Part shown: positions 45,935 through 56,988 of the stretch, piece by piece
Layout of the letters: each line of letters begins with the position of its first letter
How positions within the stretch are numbered: position 1 is the stretch's first letter
From: Ceriagrion tenellum
Taxonomy: Eukaryota > Arthropoda > Insecta > Odonata > Coenagrionidae
Direction of reading: 5' to 3'
Length of the DNA stretch: 64,000 bases
NCBI GenBank assembly: GCA_963169105.1
Contig: OY720643.1
Location: 83,621,696 to 83,685,695 of the forward strand
Notes under the pieces: model-generated
Seen by the model: only the letters and a program-made list of their open reading frames with translations
What the model was told of the DNA's origin: nothing
Databases searched by the model: none
Position numbers and translations under genes: made by a program

Positions 45935-46260
45935 TGTCCTTGTAGCTTCTCTTTTTCAGTTACCCCTTCCGTTGACTTATTGATGTATTCGTCCCCAAGT
46001 CTATCTCAAGGGACTTTCCCTTCTATTATGGTCCTTTCAATTTCCAGAGTGCGGCCTTTCCTTTTAAACCTCATCTTCCTGATAGTTCTCCGTGTGGCAT
46101 TTTTCTTCTCCTAATCTTTTTAACGCCTTCTCGTTTCTGATTCTATCCGTCTATTTGATCTGCGGTATTTGCCTCACGCGAAGAGTTTTAAAAACCTTTA
46201 TTCTTCGCTGTATCAGTGTTCCAGTGGTCCATGTGCCTGAGCCATAAGAGATATATCTGA
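45935..46260 (-). pseudogene. LINE ORF2 C-terminal relic
   Basis: Minus-strand remnants read SYGSGTWTTGTLIQRRIKVF, RQIPQIK, stop, TDRIRNEKALKRLGEEKCHT, then a run of stops and frameshifts down to about 45935. The TDRIRNE.L.R.GEE motif is a signature of the post-RT region in several arthropod LINEs. More decayed than the copy at 35.1 kb. Confidence 0.65.
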
Positions 46261-46544
46261 AAGCGTCGTTAGCACACTTTGATTGTTTCGATAAATTTAA
46301 ATTCTTTACCTTTTTATTCCACCAACGAAAAAAGCAGTGACTACGGCTTTGTAAGTGCTGAAAGCTTATATGTAGGCTGTTTCTTATCATGAAAATAGTA
46401 CCGAGGGTATGCATATCAGCTTTTTCATAAGGGATATATTAGTAAAAGAAGTGTAATTTTGCAAGCTTATACTTCCACACGTCATCATTATTAATAATTT
46501 TCGACCTGATGACTGTTTTTGTGGTGCCATTGAGATTAATGGAG
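46261..46544. other. No feature recognised
   Basis: May include more of the upstream LINE relic (a minus frame stays open to 46414), but no RT motif was readable. Confidence 0.35.
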
Positions 46545-46810
46545 AGGGTGCTTGCTATGGTGCTCAATGCTAGTAGCTGTTATGTGGGCGTGTCCGCCAT
46601 CATTTCTAACCTTGATTTTCCTTTAGCGCTTAGGGGATGACGCACTAATTTAGCAAGGTCACAATATTTTGCAAAGAAAACTGAATAGAAATTAGCATGG
46701 ATTCACTTCTTTAAGATGCATTATCCGTACATATATATTTTTATTTATTCAAATTTTTATTCACATTCCCGGTAATAACAATGGTAAAATCGAGTAGAAT
46801 ACATAGCATT
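46545..46810 (+). repeat. Dispersed ~270 bp repeat, copy B
   Basis: Partner of 10930-11195, same orientation. It runs directly into the GATGTA-tailed LINE 3' end at about 46820. Confidence 0.6.
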
Positions 46811-46819
46811 AAGAAGCTA

Positions 46820-47062
46820 ATACATCTCTAGGTCTTATAGATGTGATAAAATAAGAGATATACGCTGCCGAATAGATAGATACAAAAACTTGTTCTTTCC
46901 GCGAACAATAAGCGACCACAATAAAAATTGAGCTCCACTAAATACACTCCTGTAAGTCATTATTTCATCTCCAAAAACTTTCAGCTTTACCCGGCTGGTG
47001 ACCTAACCCCTCTGCCACACGCCCATGCGGCGGCTCGCGGGCAATTATGTAGATGTAGATGT
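46820..47062 (+). mobile_element. LINE 3' end with GATGTA tail
   Basis: GATGTGATAAAATAAGAGATA, GAGCTCCACTAAATACACTC, CCCATGCGGCGGCTCGCGGG and a terminal GTAGATGTAGATGT match the 29.5 kb element. The coding part upstream is absent or unreadable. Confidence 0.7.
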
Positions 47063-47189
47063 CATATATGTTTCAAGAGTAACTTACCTTAATATTCAAA
47101 CAGATGATGGATATTCTTGCAATGAATCCACTAATGATCCATTCCATGGAGAAATCCAAAGAAAAAAATAAAGAAAGAACAGAGGTAAC

Positions 47190-47260
47190 CAATGTGGTGG
47201 TAATTTCGGTTGTCAGGCTAGTTCAATGACGTCATGCCCTCTCCATCTACCTCACAGGGT
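47190..47260 (+). repeat. Short dispersed repeat, copy B
   Basis: Partner of 11710-11790: AATGTGGTGGTAATTTCGG and GGTTGTCAGGCT. Confidence 0.55.
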
Positions 47261-49879
47261 GCAGCTGTCCTCATCATTTTTTTTCAGCTGAACGTATAAT
47301 TCTTTGATTACCCTTCATTTCAAAGTATTTGCGGTTTACCTCATTTATTCCTTCCAAGGATATTACTGGTAAGATTTTTTCATTAATCTCACTCTGTTAT
47401 GAGGCTTGTGGAGGCTTTTCACGCCTCATAATGTGTTCACAACTGTGTTTGTCTCTTCATCTCTCCGGATGAAAAACACGAAATGTCATAGCAGGAGCCA
47501 CCAATAAAACTAAACAAATTTTTGCGACTTACGTGCCCAATTCACTTCCCAGCTAAAAATTTGTTCTCTGATATTGTGGATTAATTCTGCGTTTCTCTTT
47601 CTGTGTTTGGTTCCCCATGCCTTTGAATGCCTTTCAAAAAAGTTAACGAGCGTATGTTCTCGTACTAGAGAATACTGCATATTGGTTCAGCAAAATTTCG
47701 ATATAACTATACGTGTGTCTTTTTCGTGCTCAGTCTAGCAAGCCTATGGCTTTCTACTGGTTAAACAGCTACATGAGTATTACAAATTTATATTTTCGTA
47801 TATAATCAAGCTTTGTTTTTAGGTTCCGTTTTGGAAAAATTGGAATATATTTGACAGTAATACAGGTAAATTATAGGGTCTGTGAACTGCATTTTTTTTC
47901 TATTTAAAGCTATTTTACTTTCTTGTTACACTTTTCTCCCTCTTGAGTCCTCCACAGACCCCCATGGAATCGGTTAAGACTATTTTAAAGCAGGAATGGG
48001 TGCAGCTAAGAATAGTAAATTACTTTGAAAGCCTTCTGCGATGATGATGTGATACGGAAGCTTTTTTACACTTTACTTTTAATAGCAAATTGTGGCGCTT
48101 ATTGGATAAAGAAAGAGCTAACTCAATGAATGACACCGTAATCATGCACAGAAGGATAGGAAATAGTGTTCCAGTTTGTAGTTACTACCAAATACACTTC
48201 GTATCGACAGATTTTATTTTTCTGATTAGTGACTGCGTTCGGACATCAGTGAAATTATTGCTTTATCTTTAATGGTTTGAGCAAAAATATCGAAATTTTA
48301 AATTTTTTTATTACTCCAGCGCAGTCCGGTGCAAAACTCCTCAAGAGGCCGTGAGGAGGTGAGCATTTTCTGTGTGAGCTTTTTGTAAGTATGTGGGTTG
48401 AAGCAGCTAGGTTCATGCGGAGAAAACTCTCCAGACGTATTTTCGCAAAGAGTGTGGCTGGGCATGACGCTCCGTGTTTTGACCCTTAAGGCTGCTCTTA
48501 GCCGGTGGGAGAGTCTGGGGACGTCTTCGGAGTCTTACTTTTTTTTCCCTCTTTCCCTTCGCAGAAAACGTCCGGCCCGAGCGTATTGGGAGAAAGAGGA
48601 CCTACTGAAGAGAGGAGGAAGAAGAAGTAGCGGGAATAGGGGTTAATGGGGTGTATTTAGGAGGTCGCGAAGGGGTGCGAGGGGATGTTAGGTAGGGGAG
48701 GCGTTTCAATGGTCCAGGACTTGAAAAAGCCTGGAGTGTGGGGTGGACGGGGAAAGAGGAAGGTTTGATGGAATGGAAGGAGAGAAAAAAAAAGATTCGG
48801 GTGTAAGGAGTGAGTGGAAGTTGGAAGGAATCGGATGGAGGTTAAGTAGGCATTTGAAAAATTGGCGCTTGTTTTATGAGCCTCGCCTCAAGGATGGAGC
48901 GCAATTAGGGGCCCCAGAAGGCATGCCCGGCGGGGTAACTCCGAGCGAGTAGTCCAGGAGAGTTTTTTTTAATCACTGGAAATGTGTTCACCCTTCATTC
49001 GGTCGTCCTTATGACAGGAGCCAAGGATTTTTAGAATTGAGTGAAATGTGAGTAGATAGGTGGCTTTAGTTTTCTTAACTAATTAGCACGGTTCCAAAAT
49101 ATGCTTGCACATATCCAGGCTAGTTCATTGAATTTTCGGGGTACTATGCATGCCAAGGACATATAAGCCTTGAATGACTTTTTTTAATTTAAAAAATAAA
49201 TTTTTTTTTCCAAGCAGTGGCTTTATTGACACACGTGTGATATTGTTTTACTATAAATTGATGGAAAATAGTGCAAACGTGACTGTGCATAAATTGAGAG
49301 ACTTTATGGCTATATAACAGTTTTGGGTAGATACTTCATCTTGCAATTTATCACATCTGCTGTACGTTTCGCATTATCAAAACCCGTTTTACACGAGGCA
49401 CGTGATTGCACAGTCTGATGTATATACAATAGTGCACGTAAAATTACGTCGTTTAAAGCGTTGAATTGCGAGAAAGTAGGCGCGAATGCATGAAAATGAG
49501 ATGGAAAATAGCCCTTGCTCTAATTCAATAATTATTGCACTTCCGATCGGAAAAAAAAACATTTGAGTTCTAAGTGGTGCAATTTCGTGCCCCCTATAAA
49601 ACGGGAATAAGAACAGAATCCGACCACCGGAGGTCGTTCAAACCGGCTTCCTTTCGTATCAAATTTCAAAACGCGTTTTTCTCAAAAAGAAGGTTTTAGC
49701 CATTGTGTCCGTCTTTGGCATGCTCCCATATTGAATTTATTTACTAGGCAATGGAAATTGGTCAAATGAGTATTTACATGCAAAACAAGTGACAGTCGAT
49801 ACATTGCTTGTCGGTAGTTTACGCATAGGCACCCAGAAATCAATACATCGGCCGACTGACAGCTAAAGACCTAGAATCT
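47261..49879. other. No gene; purine-rich patch 48590-48860
   Basis: AT-rich to 48.3 kb, then a G-rich, purine-biased patch (48400-48960) with frames that follow composition. A fragment GTACGTTTCGCATTATCAAAA near 49363 was not accepted as a ribozyme. Confidence 0.4.
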
Positions 49880-50530
49880 TCTACTTCTTCTTCTTCTTCA
49901 GTGTTCAACCCTGGGGTTGGTTTGCAGCAGTACGCCATTCCTCTCTTCTGTCTGCTTTACTCTTCATTTCTGTGCATGTGGTGCAACCCATATCATTCAC
50001 AGTCTTCTGCTGCATGAATGACATCCTTGGTCGTCCCCGGCGATTCCTTCCCTATATAGCTCCTTCTGCTATTGTTAAAACGATGTTGTCGTGTCTTAGA
50101 ATGTGCCCTACGAGTTTGTCTCTTCTTGTTTGGATATGCCTCCACAGGGATCTGGTTTCTTGAACTCTTTTCAGTACCTCTTCATTCGTGACTATCTTTC
50201 CAGCTGAGCTTCAACGTCCCTCTGTAGAGCCACATCTCCAGGGCTTCTAGCCGCCTTCTCTCTTGTTTTCTTACTACCCATGTTTCGCTCCCGTATAGGG
50301 CCACACTCCAAACAAATGCTTTCATCATCCGTTTCCTTATTTCCAAACTAATGTTCTTGCTGGTGAGTAGGTTCTTTCTAAGATAGAATGCAATTTTGGC
50401 CTGATGTATTCTCCTTACAATTTCTTTCTGGCTTCTATCATCTCTTGTTATTCTACTTCCCAAGTATGCAAATTCCTCTATTATTTCTAGCTTCTCTCCT
50501 CCAATTCTCATTATTGGGGGTTCATATTGT
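49880..50530 (-). pseudogene. LINE reverse transcriptase C-terminal relic with (GAA)n tail
   Basis: The minus frame 50511-50182 reads LEIIEEFAYLGSRITRDDRS, RRIHQAKIAFYLRKNLLTSK, MMKAFVWSVALYGSETWVV and KQERRRLEALEMWLYR. It then frameshifts into a decayed end with IAGDDQGCHSC and VKQTEERNGVL and finishes in a GAAGAAGAAGAAG tail (plus strand CTTCTTC, 49880-49898). The F.YLG..I..D and VALYGSETW motifs place it in the post-palm region of a LINE ORF2. It is a close relative of the 35.1 kb relic, with better preserved RT-side sequence. Confidence 0.85.
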
Positions 50531-51584
50531 TCTTCATTACTGCTTCTTCTTCTACTATCTTCTACTAGATAAAATTATTTCAAGTGTAATAGTTTAAATA
50601 ACTAATAGTTTAAGGCTAAATCTAGCTACTTCTAGATTTTGCTTTAAATTATTTTTAGTCTCGTGAATTTGCTATCAACAGCAGGTATAATGTTTATAGA
50701 ATAATCTCATTACAAAATTTTACTCAAACTGACAACGGGAGTGTGACATGTTTTTTTCTCGTTCTAAAACGAACATCCCTTGGTTTCCATGGAAAGGCAA
50801 TCGAGTTTTCATTTTGTTATGTTTTTATAGTTTAAAAACATTGTTGATGGTTGGTGCAATAATATTTTGGAATTAATTCCCCGAAAATCGCTGCCTGTAT
50901 CCGATTGGGCTTCTCAGTAATGTTGGCATAGCAATGAAAAGATATGTCACTGTTGCATAGCTGATAGAAATGAATTCGTTTTTTTTCTGGGTTATCTATA
51001 CAACACACGTTCTTAATATGCCTAATTGAATGAATTAGGTAAGGATATTTTGACGATTTTGCACAATAATAGCAGATTAAGAATTTTTACTGCAATTGAA
51101 ATTTAAGGGACTCGCAAATAACTTATTTTAATAAAATTTTTGTCAAATTCCATTCCAAATTATTTCTCACTCAATTTACATAGTCCAAATTGGCACAATT
51201 ACTAACTGTCTATGCTTGTCTCCCGATTATCATCAGTATAATGGTAAAGATATCATGGTCTTACCAATTTACTGGCCGTAGCTAATTGCACGTATACATT
51301 TGCACTTCTATGCCATGGAACCTTTTGCACTAAGTTGTTTCCTCTGCACCTACACCTGAGTTACCCTTTAACCTGCTCGGCACTGCAGGAGTGTGTGGCG
51401 GGGGGTGTAAGGATATCAGCCGTGAAAAGAGAATGGGAGAGAGGAAAGGACAAAGGTGATTTGTATGCTCTCGATATTTCTTATGGTAGTGTCTTGTAAT
51501 TATGTATGCAATGAATAATGGTGCAAGGAAAGAAATAACCCTAATATCTATCCAAAAGATAATAAACCTCTCTTGTTTTGTTGC
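50531..51584. other. No gene recognised
   Basis: AT-rich DNA with no motif. Confidence 0.45.
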
Positions 51585-51657
51585 TTCTGTCAGTTCTAAA
51601 AATAATAATAAGGAAAGGTTATTCCTTCCCTTATTATTATTTTTAGAACTAACAGAA
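51585..51657. repeat. 73 bp hairpin
   Basis: Arms of about 34 bp (GTTCTAAAAATAATAATAAG and its complement) with two or three mismatches around a small loop. It has the size of a microRNA precursor but is AT-rich and low in complexity. A fold-back repeat is more likely. Confidence 0.75.
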
Positions 51658-51973
51658 TTTAGCGTATTGCATTTAGTCAGACATCCCTAGTGTCTAGCTA
51701 TATTTGTTGGTATACCCTCCAATGGTAAGTGAGAAAAAGGAATTGGTGTGCATATCAGTTCGGCTACATAACTCATTTTTTTCTCTGATGTCAATGCGGG
51801 AGTTATAGGGTAGGGTAAAAAAAATTGTCCGTATCTTTATGAATCCGGCCCGATTTGATTTTTTCGAGTTATCCAAGTTTAGCACGTGATCTCCCAGTCT
51901 TTGGCGCCTCCCAGTCTCGGGCCTTTATCAACTGTGTAGCACTTTTTGGCCTCTCATGACAGTTTTTAACTAA

Positions 51974-52617
51974 CAAGGGGAATGTCAGATAGCCGGGTCT
52001 CAGATTTTATTCAAAGTTAGTAGTTGTACAGACTGTTGTAGGTGATTCATGAATCACCCCACATATAGGGTTATATAACCAACAGTTTAAACGAAAAAGG
52101 CCTTTAAAATTTCAAAATTCTCTTTAGACGGGCCACCCAAATAACTGACAAGCTACGAACAATTTGAATATTATTAAGAATTATGCTTGAATAGTAAAAA
52201 TATGAAGACAATATCATAAAATAATTATAGAAAATGGAAATCATGTGCATGAAGGAATAATGAAAATACGTCGTGAAAAGATAAGGAAGTGACATAATAA
52301 GAAGGCTGCCTTCGACCTAAAAAAGAGACTAAGCCTGATGTCGCAAATGCAAATGAAAAATTTGCCTTGCGCAAAAATAATATTTCGAGTAAAAATAAAA
52401 AAATCTTGAGCACATTGTAGGATGCCATAAAAGAAAAACTAAAAAAACAGCGGAAGAAACATACTCCGTATTGGAATCGAACCCGTGTCTCTAGACCGGA
52501 GACGAGCACGTCAGCCACCCGTCCAGCTTGTCAGTTATGTGGGTGGCCCGTCTAAAGGGAATTTTGAAATTTTTAAAGGCCTTTTTCGTTTAAACTCTTT
52601 ATCTGACACTCCCCTTG
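51974..52617. mobile_element. Non-autonomous TIR element with TAA duplication
   Basis: Terminal inverted repeats start CAAGGGGAATGTCAGATA (51974-51991) and end in the complement of CAAGGGGAGTGTCAGATA (52600-52617). Both are flanked by TAA. The inverted similarity continues inward (52084-52155 against 52527-52597, through AGTTTAAACGAAAAAGGCCT and GACGGGCCACCCA). The left arm carries about 90 bp of extra sequence. A 3 bp TAA duplication fits PIF/Harbinger-type elements, but no transposase is present and the class is inferred. Confidence 0.7.
52445..52530 (-). mobile_element. tRNA-like SINE head inside the TIR element
   Basis: On the minus strand: GGTGGCTGACGTGCTCGTC, CGGTCTAGAGACACGGG and GGTTCGATTCC (B box), then a T7 run that could terminate Pol III. 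Its tail side is AT-rich. It sits next to the right TIR arm, so either a SINE inserted or a tRNA-like sequence is part of the element. Confidence 0.5.
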
Positions 52618-53409
52618 TAAGCTTGCGGATTTTTGTATTATATTTTCTCCGGCGAATAAACCTTGGTGTGCCCGGTACCAAATGATCATGCTACATCAGA
52701 AAGTTCTTATTCTATCCTATTCACCTCAAATAACATCAGTCATGCAGTTTTTTATCGAAGGATATCCCAGCCGTTCCCTTGATAAATCCCTGTATATGTA
52801 ATTTCATTCGTCTTTTCTGACCAATATCCTAGGAGACCCAAATCGGATATCCAGTTGGGGGAATATTTTACTTCCAGTATATTTTACCGTGAGGAATGCC
52901 AATGTGTCGTTTTATGGTTCGAATGCCGGGCTGCATCTCCTAGGCAGGCTAATGTGATGGTTTCCCTTTGCCTTCCACATTGCAGTATCTAAGCCGATTC
53001 CGTGAACTTAACTCTCCCCCATAGCTGTGGCTGTTGATACCAGACTGACCTTCGCAATCTGCGCCATCAATGTCCTGTGCGGAGACTGCTGCCTCTCAGT
53101 AGTGGGGGTCAGTTCGAAAATTATGTAAAAGTTAATGATTTACATCGAACCTGTGGTCAACGGTACGAGAGTCAAACATACACTCGCTGGTCACTATGTT
53201 AATGTGAAGTAGTGCCTAAAACGTGTGTTCTAATATCATGTTTCTTTATGTTGGGAAGACATAAGATTTTTCACTGCATCAGAAATGTACTATATAATAT
53301 ATTTATATCAGCCCTAAAGGTCACAGACCTGTGGGGAGGGTGCCTTCAATACACGAAATGTATTGCTGCTAAGAAACGACACTTTTTATACAGAGATTAT
53401 ATAATAAAT
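52618..53409. other. No gene recognised
   Basis: Balanced to AT-rich DNA without motif-bearing frames. Confidence 0.4.
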
Positions 53410-53800
53410 TAACATAAAACCATTTCATTTTGTGCCAATTATGAACAGAAAAACAAATAAGTACAGACTACTTTATCGAGCTTGTTACAGGATATACGTA
53501 CAAGTTTATAACATCAGAACAAATTATTAATATAAATTATCAATGCTATCATGTGCCAATATCCATGCCTTTGAAAATTTTAAAAGTTTTCTCTCGTTTC
53601 TTATGCTTTTAATACAATCCGGTTAGGCATTAAATATTTTTGGTCCCAAAAACAAAAAATATCTCTTATACAAAATGAAATTCAGTTTCTCGGATACTCA
53701 CCGTCAGGGATGGAGTTAATATAAGTTTTTTTATGCCAGTGTCTACTAACGGATGTGTAAAACTCTTTACACCACTTCAAGTTTAAGTTAAAATTACTGT
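53410..53800 (-). pseudogene. LINE (L2-like) ORF C-terminal relic
   Basis: On the minus strand, across a frameshift, VDTGIKKLILTPSL and SEKLNFILYKR are followed by FLGPKIFNA, a stop, then PDCIKSIRNERKLLKFSKAW and ILAHD. The G(P)KIFN.LP..I pattern near the end of the ORF is typical of CR1/L2/Jockey-type LINEs. The relic is short and without a clear 3' tail. Confidence 0.6.
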
Positions 53801-54409
53801 ATTGACTTTTTTATTAATTTAATTAAATTAAAGAAATTAAAAAAAATTAAATAAATATCAATACATTTATGTTTACGTTTTTTAAACCAACTATGAATAT
53901 TCCTATGCATGTATAATTTTTACTCATAATTAAAAAAAATTGTATTCTTGTTCTAATGTATAGTAGTTCTAGACTTGAACCACTGTACATGAACATTTCA
54001 ATCGTCAACCCAACCTCTATCAATTTAATTTAATAAAAGTGAATACGTGAATATTTTTTCCGTTTTTGTGATACACCCCAGATCAGATAAATTAAATCAG
54101 ATTTCACATTACCACATTCCAATTTTTCTCTATTCTGTCTTCTTTCAGTTTATTTAAATTCATTATAATTCGTCATAAAAATATGCTCATCTCCGAAAAC
54201 TTACGTTCGCTGAGGGCTTTTTGTACTTTTGAGTAAGGGATTCTTATTCCTATTCGTTGTTTTTAATTTTGATCTAACCATTTAGACATTTAACTGTAGA
54301 TCTTTAATATGACACTATAGGTGATCGTCTCTTTACTAATATTTTGTGTACGTTTCTGAAGTAAGTTTAGTTAAATATATACATTAGTTACAAAGGAGGT
54401 ATCTTGTTG
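53801..54409. other. No gene recognised
   Basis: Very AT-rich. Runs such as TTAATTTAATTAAATTAAAG near 53815. Confidence 0.45.
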
Positions 54410-54606
54410 TCCCGTGTTGTTCTGGGAGTGAGTGGTGGGATAGGGTGTTCTTGGGTGATAGCAGTAATATTTTGGTTATTCAGGTGATGCTAGTAAGATT
54501 TCCTTTCAAGTGTGAAAATGAATTTTTCAGGTCTCTGCAATGCATAACTTCTATCCCGTGTTGTTCTGGGAGGGAGTGGTGGGATAAGGTGTTCTTGGGT
54601 GAAGGT
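54410..54606 (+). repeat. ~50 bp direct repeat, 146 bp apart
   Basis: CCCGTGTTGTTCTGGGAGTG..GGTGTTCTTGGGTGA at 54410-54462 recurs at 54556-54606 with three or so changes. A recent tandem duplication. Confidence 0.85.
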
Positions 54607-55850
54607 CGTTGGAGTCGAAGCCAAAAGAGGTGTGGCCGGCGAAGGAGTGCGGTGTTCAGGAGTGCGCTAAAGGGGTCGCAGTGTCAGGGAAGTGGGCGGT
54701 GCCCGTCTCCGCTCGGGCGGGCTATTAGCCGAGGCGGCTACGAGGTCGGCTCATGAACCAACATCGGTAGTTGAGCGAAGGGAGATGCGTTGACGTCAAG
54801 TCGGGTCGTAAAGGTGGCGGAGTTGAGGAGAATGCTTGCCGAGTGGGAAAAGGGGGCGCTGTTCCCTATGAATGAGGTTGCTCTTGCTTTACCTCCCTAC
54901 TGGGTCGGAATTACGATCGACGTCTCCTGACGTGATGGAAAGGGACAGTGGCGTTCAGTTTTCCGCTTTCCGTTTTCCGTTTTTTTTTACATCGTGAAGG
55001 AGTCTAATATCATTGTAATATTTTTGACGCATCATTAAAACTAGTTCTCCATTTTTGCAAACTGTATGCGATACGCCCATAACTATCACGTCACTTATTA
55101 GTGTTTAATCGGGAATTTTATGCATTTATACTAACTCTTATCAGTTTGGGGTGAGAAATCAAATCAAATATCTAATTTTGCTACTGTTAATTTGGAATGC
55201 GATGCCTCTTTGAAGTATCGTTAGAGAAATTGTTGTAGAAAATTTATTAGGAACCATTAAGCTCATCAACCTAACTTTGACTGAACGAGTTTCGTTTGAT
55301 TTTGATACAAGATCGAACGGTTTTCTGCTCTCATGTTAATATACTGTTTACTTTTTCTATCGACTGGCCCTGACTGAGTTTGTGGGTGACTGGAGCAAAA
55401 TGTCATCCTTGTCCCGGGAGAAGTTGTGGGGGGGGGGGGAAGATAGTAGAAGGGGGCAGTAGAACTTCACCCGGGCCTGCTATAATACCCGCTCTACAGA
55501 AGCGGGGTCGACCCTTTTTGATAATGAATAAATCATGGCGGGGAAGATGTTCGGGCCCCGCGGCCATCACTTTGCCCCGTTAATGCGGGTAGTCTTAGGT
55601 CGGAGCGCGTCAACCGGCTTTATGGAAGAAAGTTATACCGCCCGCGTGTTACTTCGTCGACCTCCCTTTCCACTAAACCTCTTCCTCCCCTTTCATCCCC
55701 GGCCTTTCCTTGACTTCCCTCCCTTTCACCGCGAGCCTAAATCCGCCATTCCTCCTCAGAACGCGGTCTCCATCGGAGGAAGGTGGTGGGCAGGTGCTAA
55801 CAGCCACTTTGCTCCGCCTGATTATTTAATGAGAGATCGCCCACCGTGAG
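54607..55850. other. Two CpG-richer patches, no gene recognised
   Basis: 54607-54930 and 55380-55850 are G+C-rich with frames of up to 104 codons on the plus strand and no recognisable motif; an AT-rich gap separates them. The frames look compositional. The patches could be promoter-type islands. Confidence 0.35.
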
Positions 55851-56084
55851 ACAGTGTCATTAAATGCTGAGGTGGCTGATCAATTAGAGGCTTGACCATG
55901 CATGGTTCCTGTTACATTTTGTCCCCATCACCGTCGCCACCACCAGCTCATTAAACTTCCTCGTTACTCTTGTCTTAGTGGTTTTTCTACCCCGTAGCGC
56001 AACGGCTTTCGTGTCCTGCAGAGAATGAACGCGTGCATTCACATCAATGTCAAAAAGCTTGGTTAGTCCATACATTTAGATATA

Positions 56085-56745
56085 ATTTATTTATTTATTT
56101 AAAAAAATTGTTCACATACAGCAATAGCGCCAATTTATAATAAACATAACAAAAAACAAGAAAGAGGACAAAAACACAATAATAGCATAAAAATAGGCAA
56201 CGAGAGCCCAACATGGAAAGGGGAAATATTTAATTTGTTGACAGGTGGGATATCGCTTGGGTGGTGAAATAGTTACATGGTAAATAAAAAGAATCGATAG
56301 TGTGGGGGAGTGAATTTAGAAGGGATGGGAGGCGAAAGAAAGGTGAGCGCTTGGTGAGAGATATCCTTGGAATAGGCAGATGGAGTAGAGTATGGGTGCG
56401 GGTGGATCGAGTTGGTATCCTGAAGTTGAAGAGAGAAAGCAGTTCAGGGCAATCAATGGTCGAGTTAAGGGTATTGTGGAGGAGTTTTAAATCCATTTTA
56501 AGTCTGCTGTTTTCGAGGTTAGAAATGGAAAGAGAGGACAGCACAGCGTTTGAGGACATATTACGGAAATGTGGGACTCTGTGCTTGACTATTTTGGCAA
56601 AGAAGTGAGAGATGCAATCGAGGGATTTTAGATTTGTTGGGGCTGACATAGACCAAATTGGGGAACAATATGATACTATGGGAAGGACAATTGTTGAGAC
56701 AATAATATTAACATCTTCCCTGGTATGATCTATAGAGGTTTTATA
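56085..56745 (-). pseudogene. L2-like LINE C-terminal relic with (AAAT)n tail
   Basis: The minus frame reads upstream of 56649 as IVSTIVLPIVSYCSPIWS and continues LKSLDCISHFFAKIVKHRV, then LKMDLKLLHNTLNSTIDCPE, LLSLFNFRIPTRSTRTH and a Leu/Pro/Ser-rich end near 56230. The order LPIVSYCSPIWS, then DL..L....ID.PELL, then FRIPTRSTR matches the thumb and C-terminal region of L2/Jockey-type LINEs, as at 31.5 kb. A 3' UTR ends in an AAATAAATAAAT tail (56085-56100). It is a truncated copy, frame largely open. Confidence 0.75.
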
Positions 56746-56805
56746 ATTATAATATAGGTATATTTAATGGTTACATTTACAAAACCACAACTTAAAAAAC
56801 ACACA

Positions 56806-56840
56806 CGACCCGGGTTTTAACGCTTGAGCGTCATCTTCAA
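56806..56840 (-). ncRNA. Hammerhead-like motif with mutated catalytic positions
   Basis: On the minus strand the arm reads TTGAAGA and AAAAC where the opposite arm has CTGAAGA and GAAAC. C3 and the G12 general-base position are therefore both changed. Confidence 0.6.
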
Positions 56841-56842
56841 TT

Positions 56843-56879
56843 CCTGAAGATGACGCTCAAGCGTTGAAACCCGGGTCGT
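56843..56879 (+). ncRNA. Hammerhead ribozyme-like motif, right arm
   Basis: CTGAAGA, T, GACGC/GCGTT hairpin, GAAAC and the palindromic ACCCGGGT stem III followed by C. The core is intact. Stem I with its immediate flanks is poor, so activity may need a partner copy. Confidence 0.65.
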
Positions 56880-56988
56880 GTGTGTTTTTTAAGTTGTGGT
56901 TTTGTAAATGTAACCATTAAATCATCTGAAAGAAAAAATGGAATATCACAAAGTTACCAAAGAACTTGTATTATTTATAATATAGGTA

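Larger units (their letters stand above)
56747..56988. mobile_element. Coding-less PLE fold-back: 161 bp palindrome
   Basis: Arms 56762-56839 and 56845-56922 (78 bp) are reverse complements with one mismatch around a 5-base loop. TTATAATATAGGTA occurs at 56747-56760 and 56975-56988, a 14 bp probable target-site duplication. The segment 56923-56974 is the tail, with TGATATTCCAT on the minus strand. Same design as the 26.8 kb palindrome, but the arm sequence is unrelated outside the ribozyme. Confidence 0.8.

Noticed and set aside
49360..49390. Minus-strand TTGATAATGCGAAACGTAC
   Set aside because: Two core changes and practically no stem II, so too short to distinguish from chance.
55535..55849. 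104-codon plus-strand frame in a GC-rich patch
   Set aside because: Pro/Arg/Phe-rich composition explained by base content; no motif and several competing frames.
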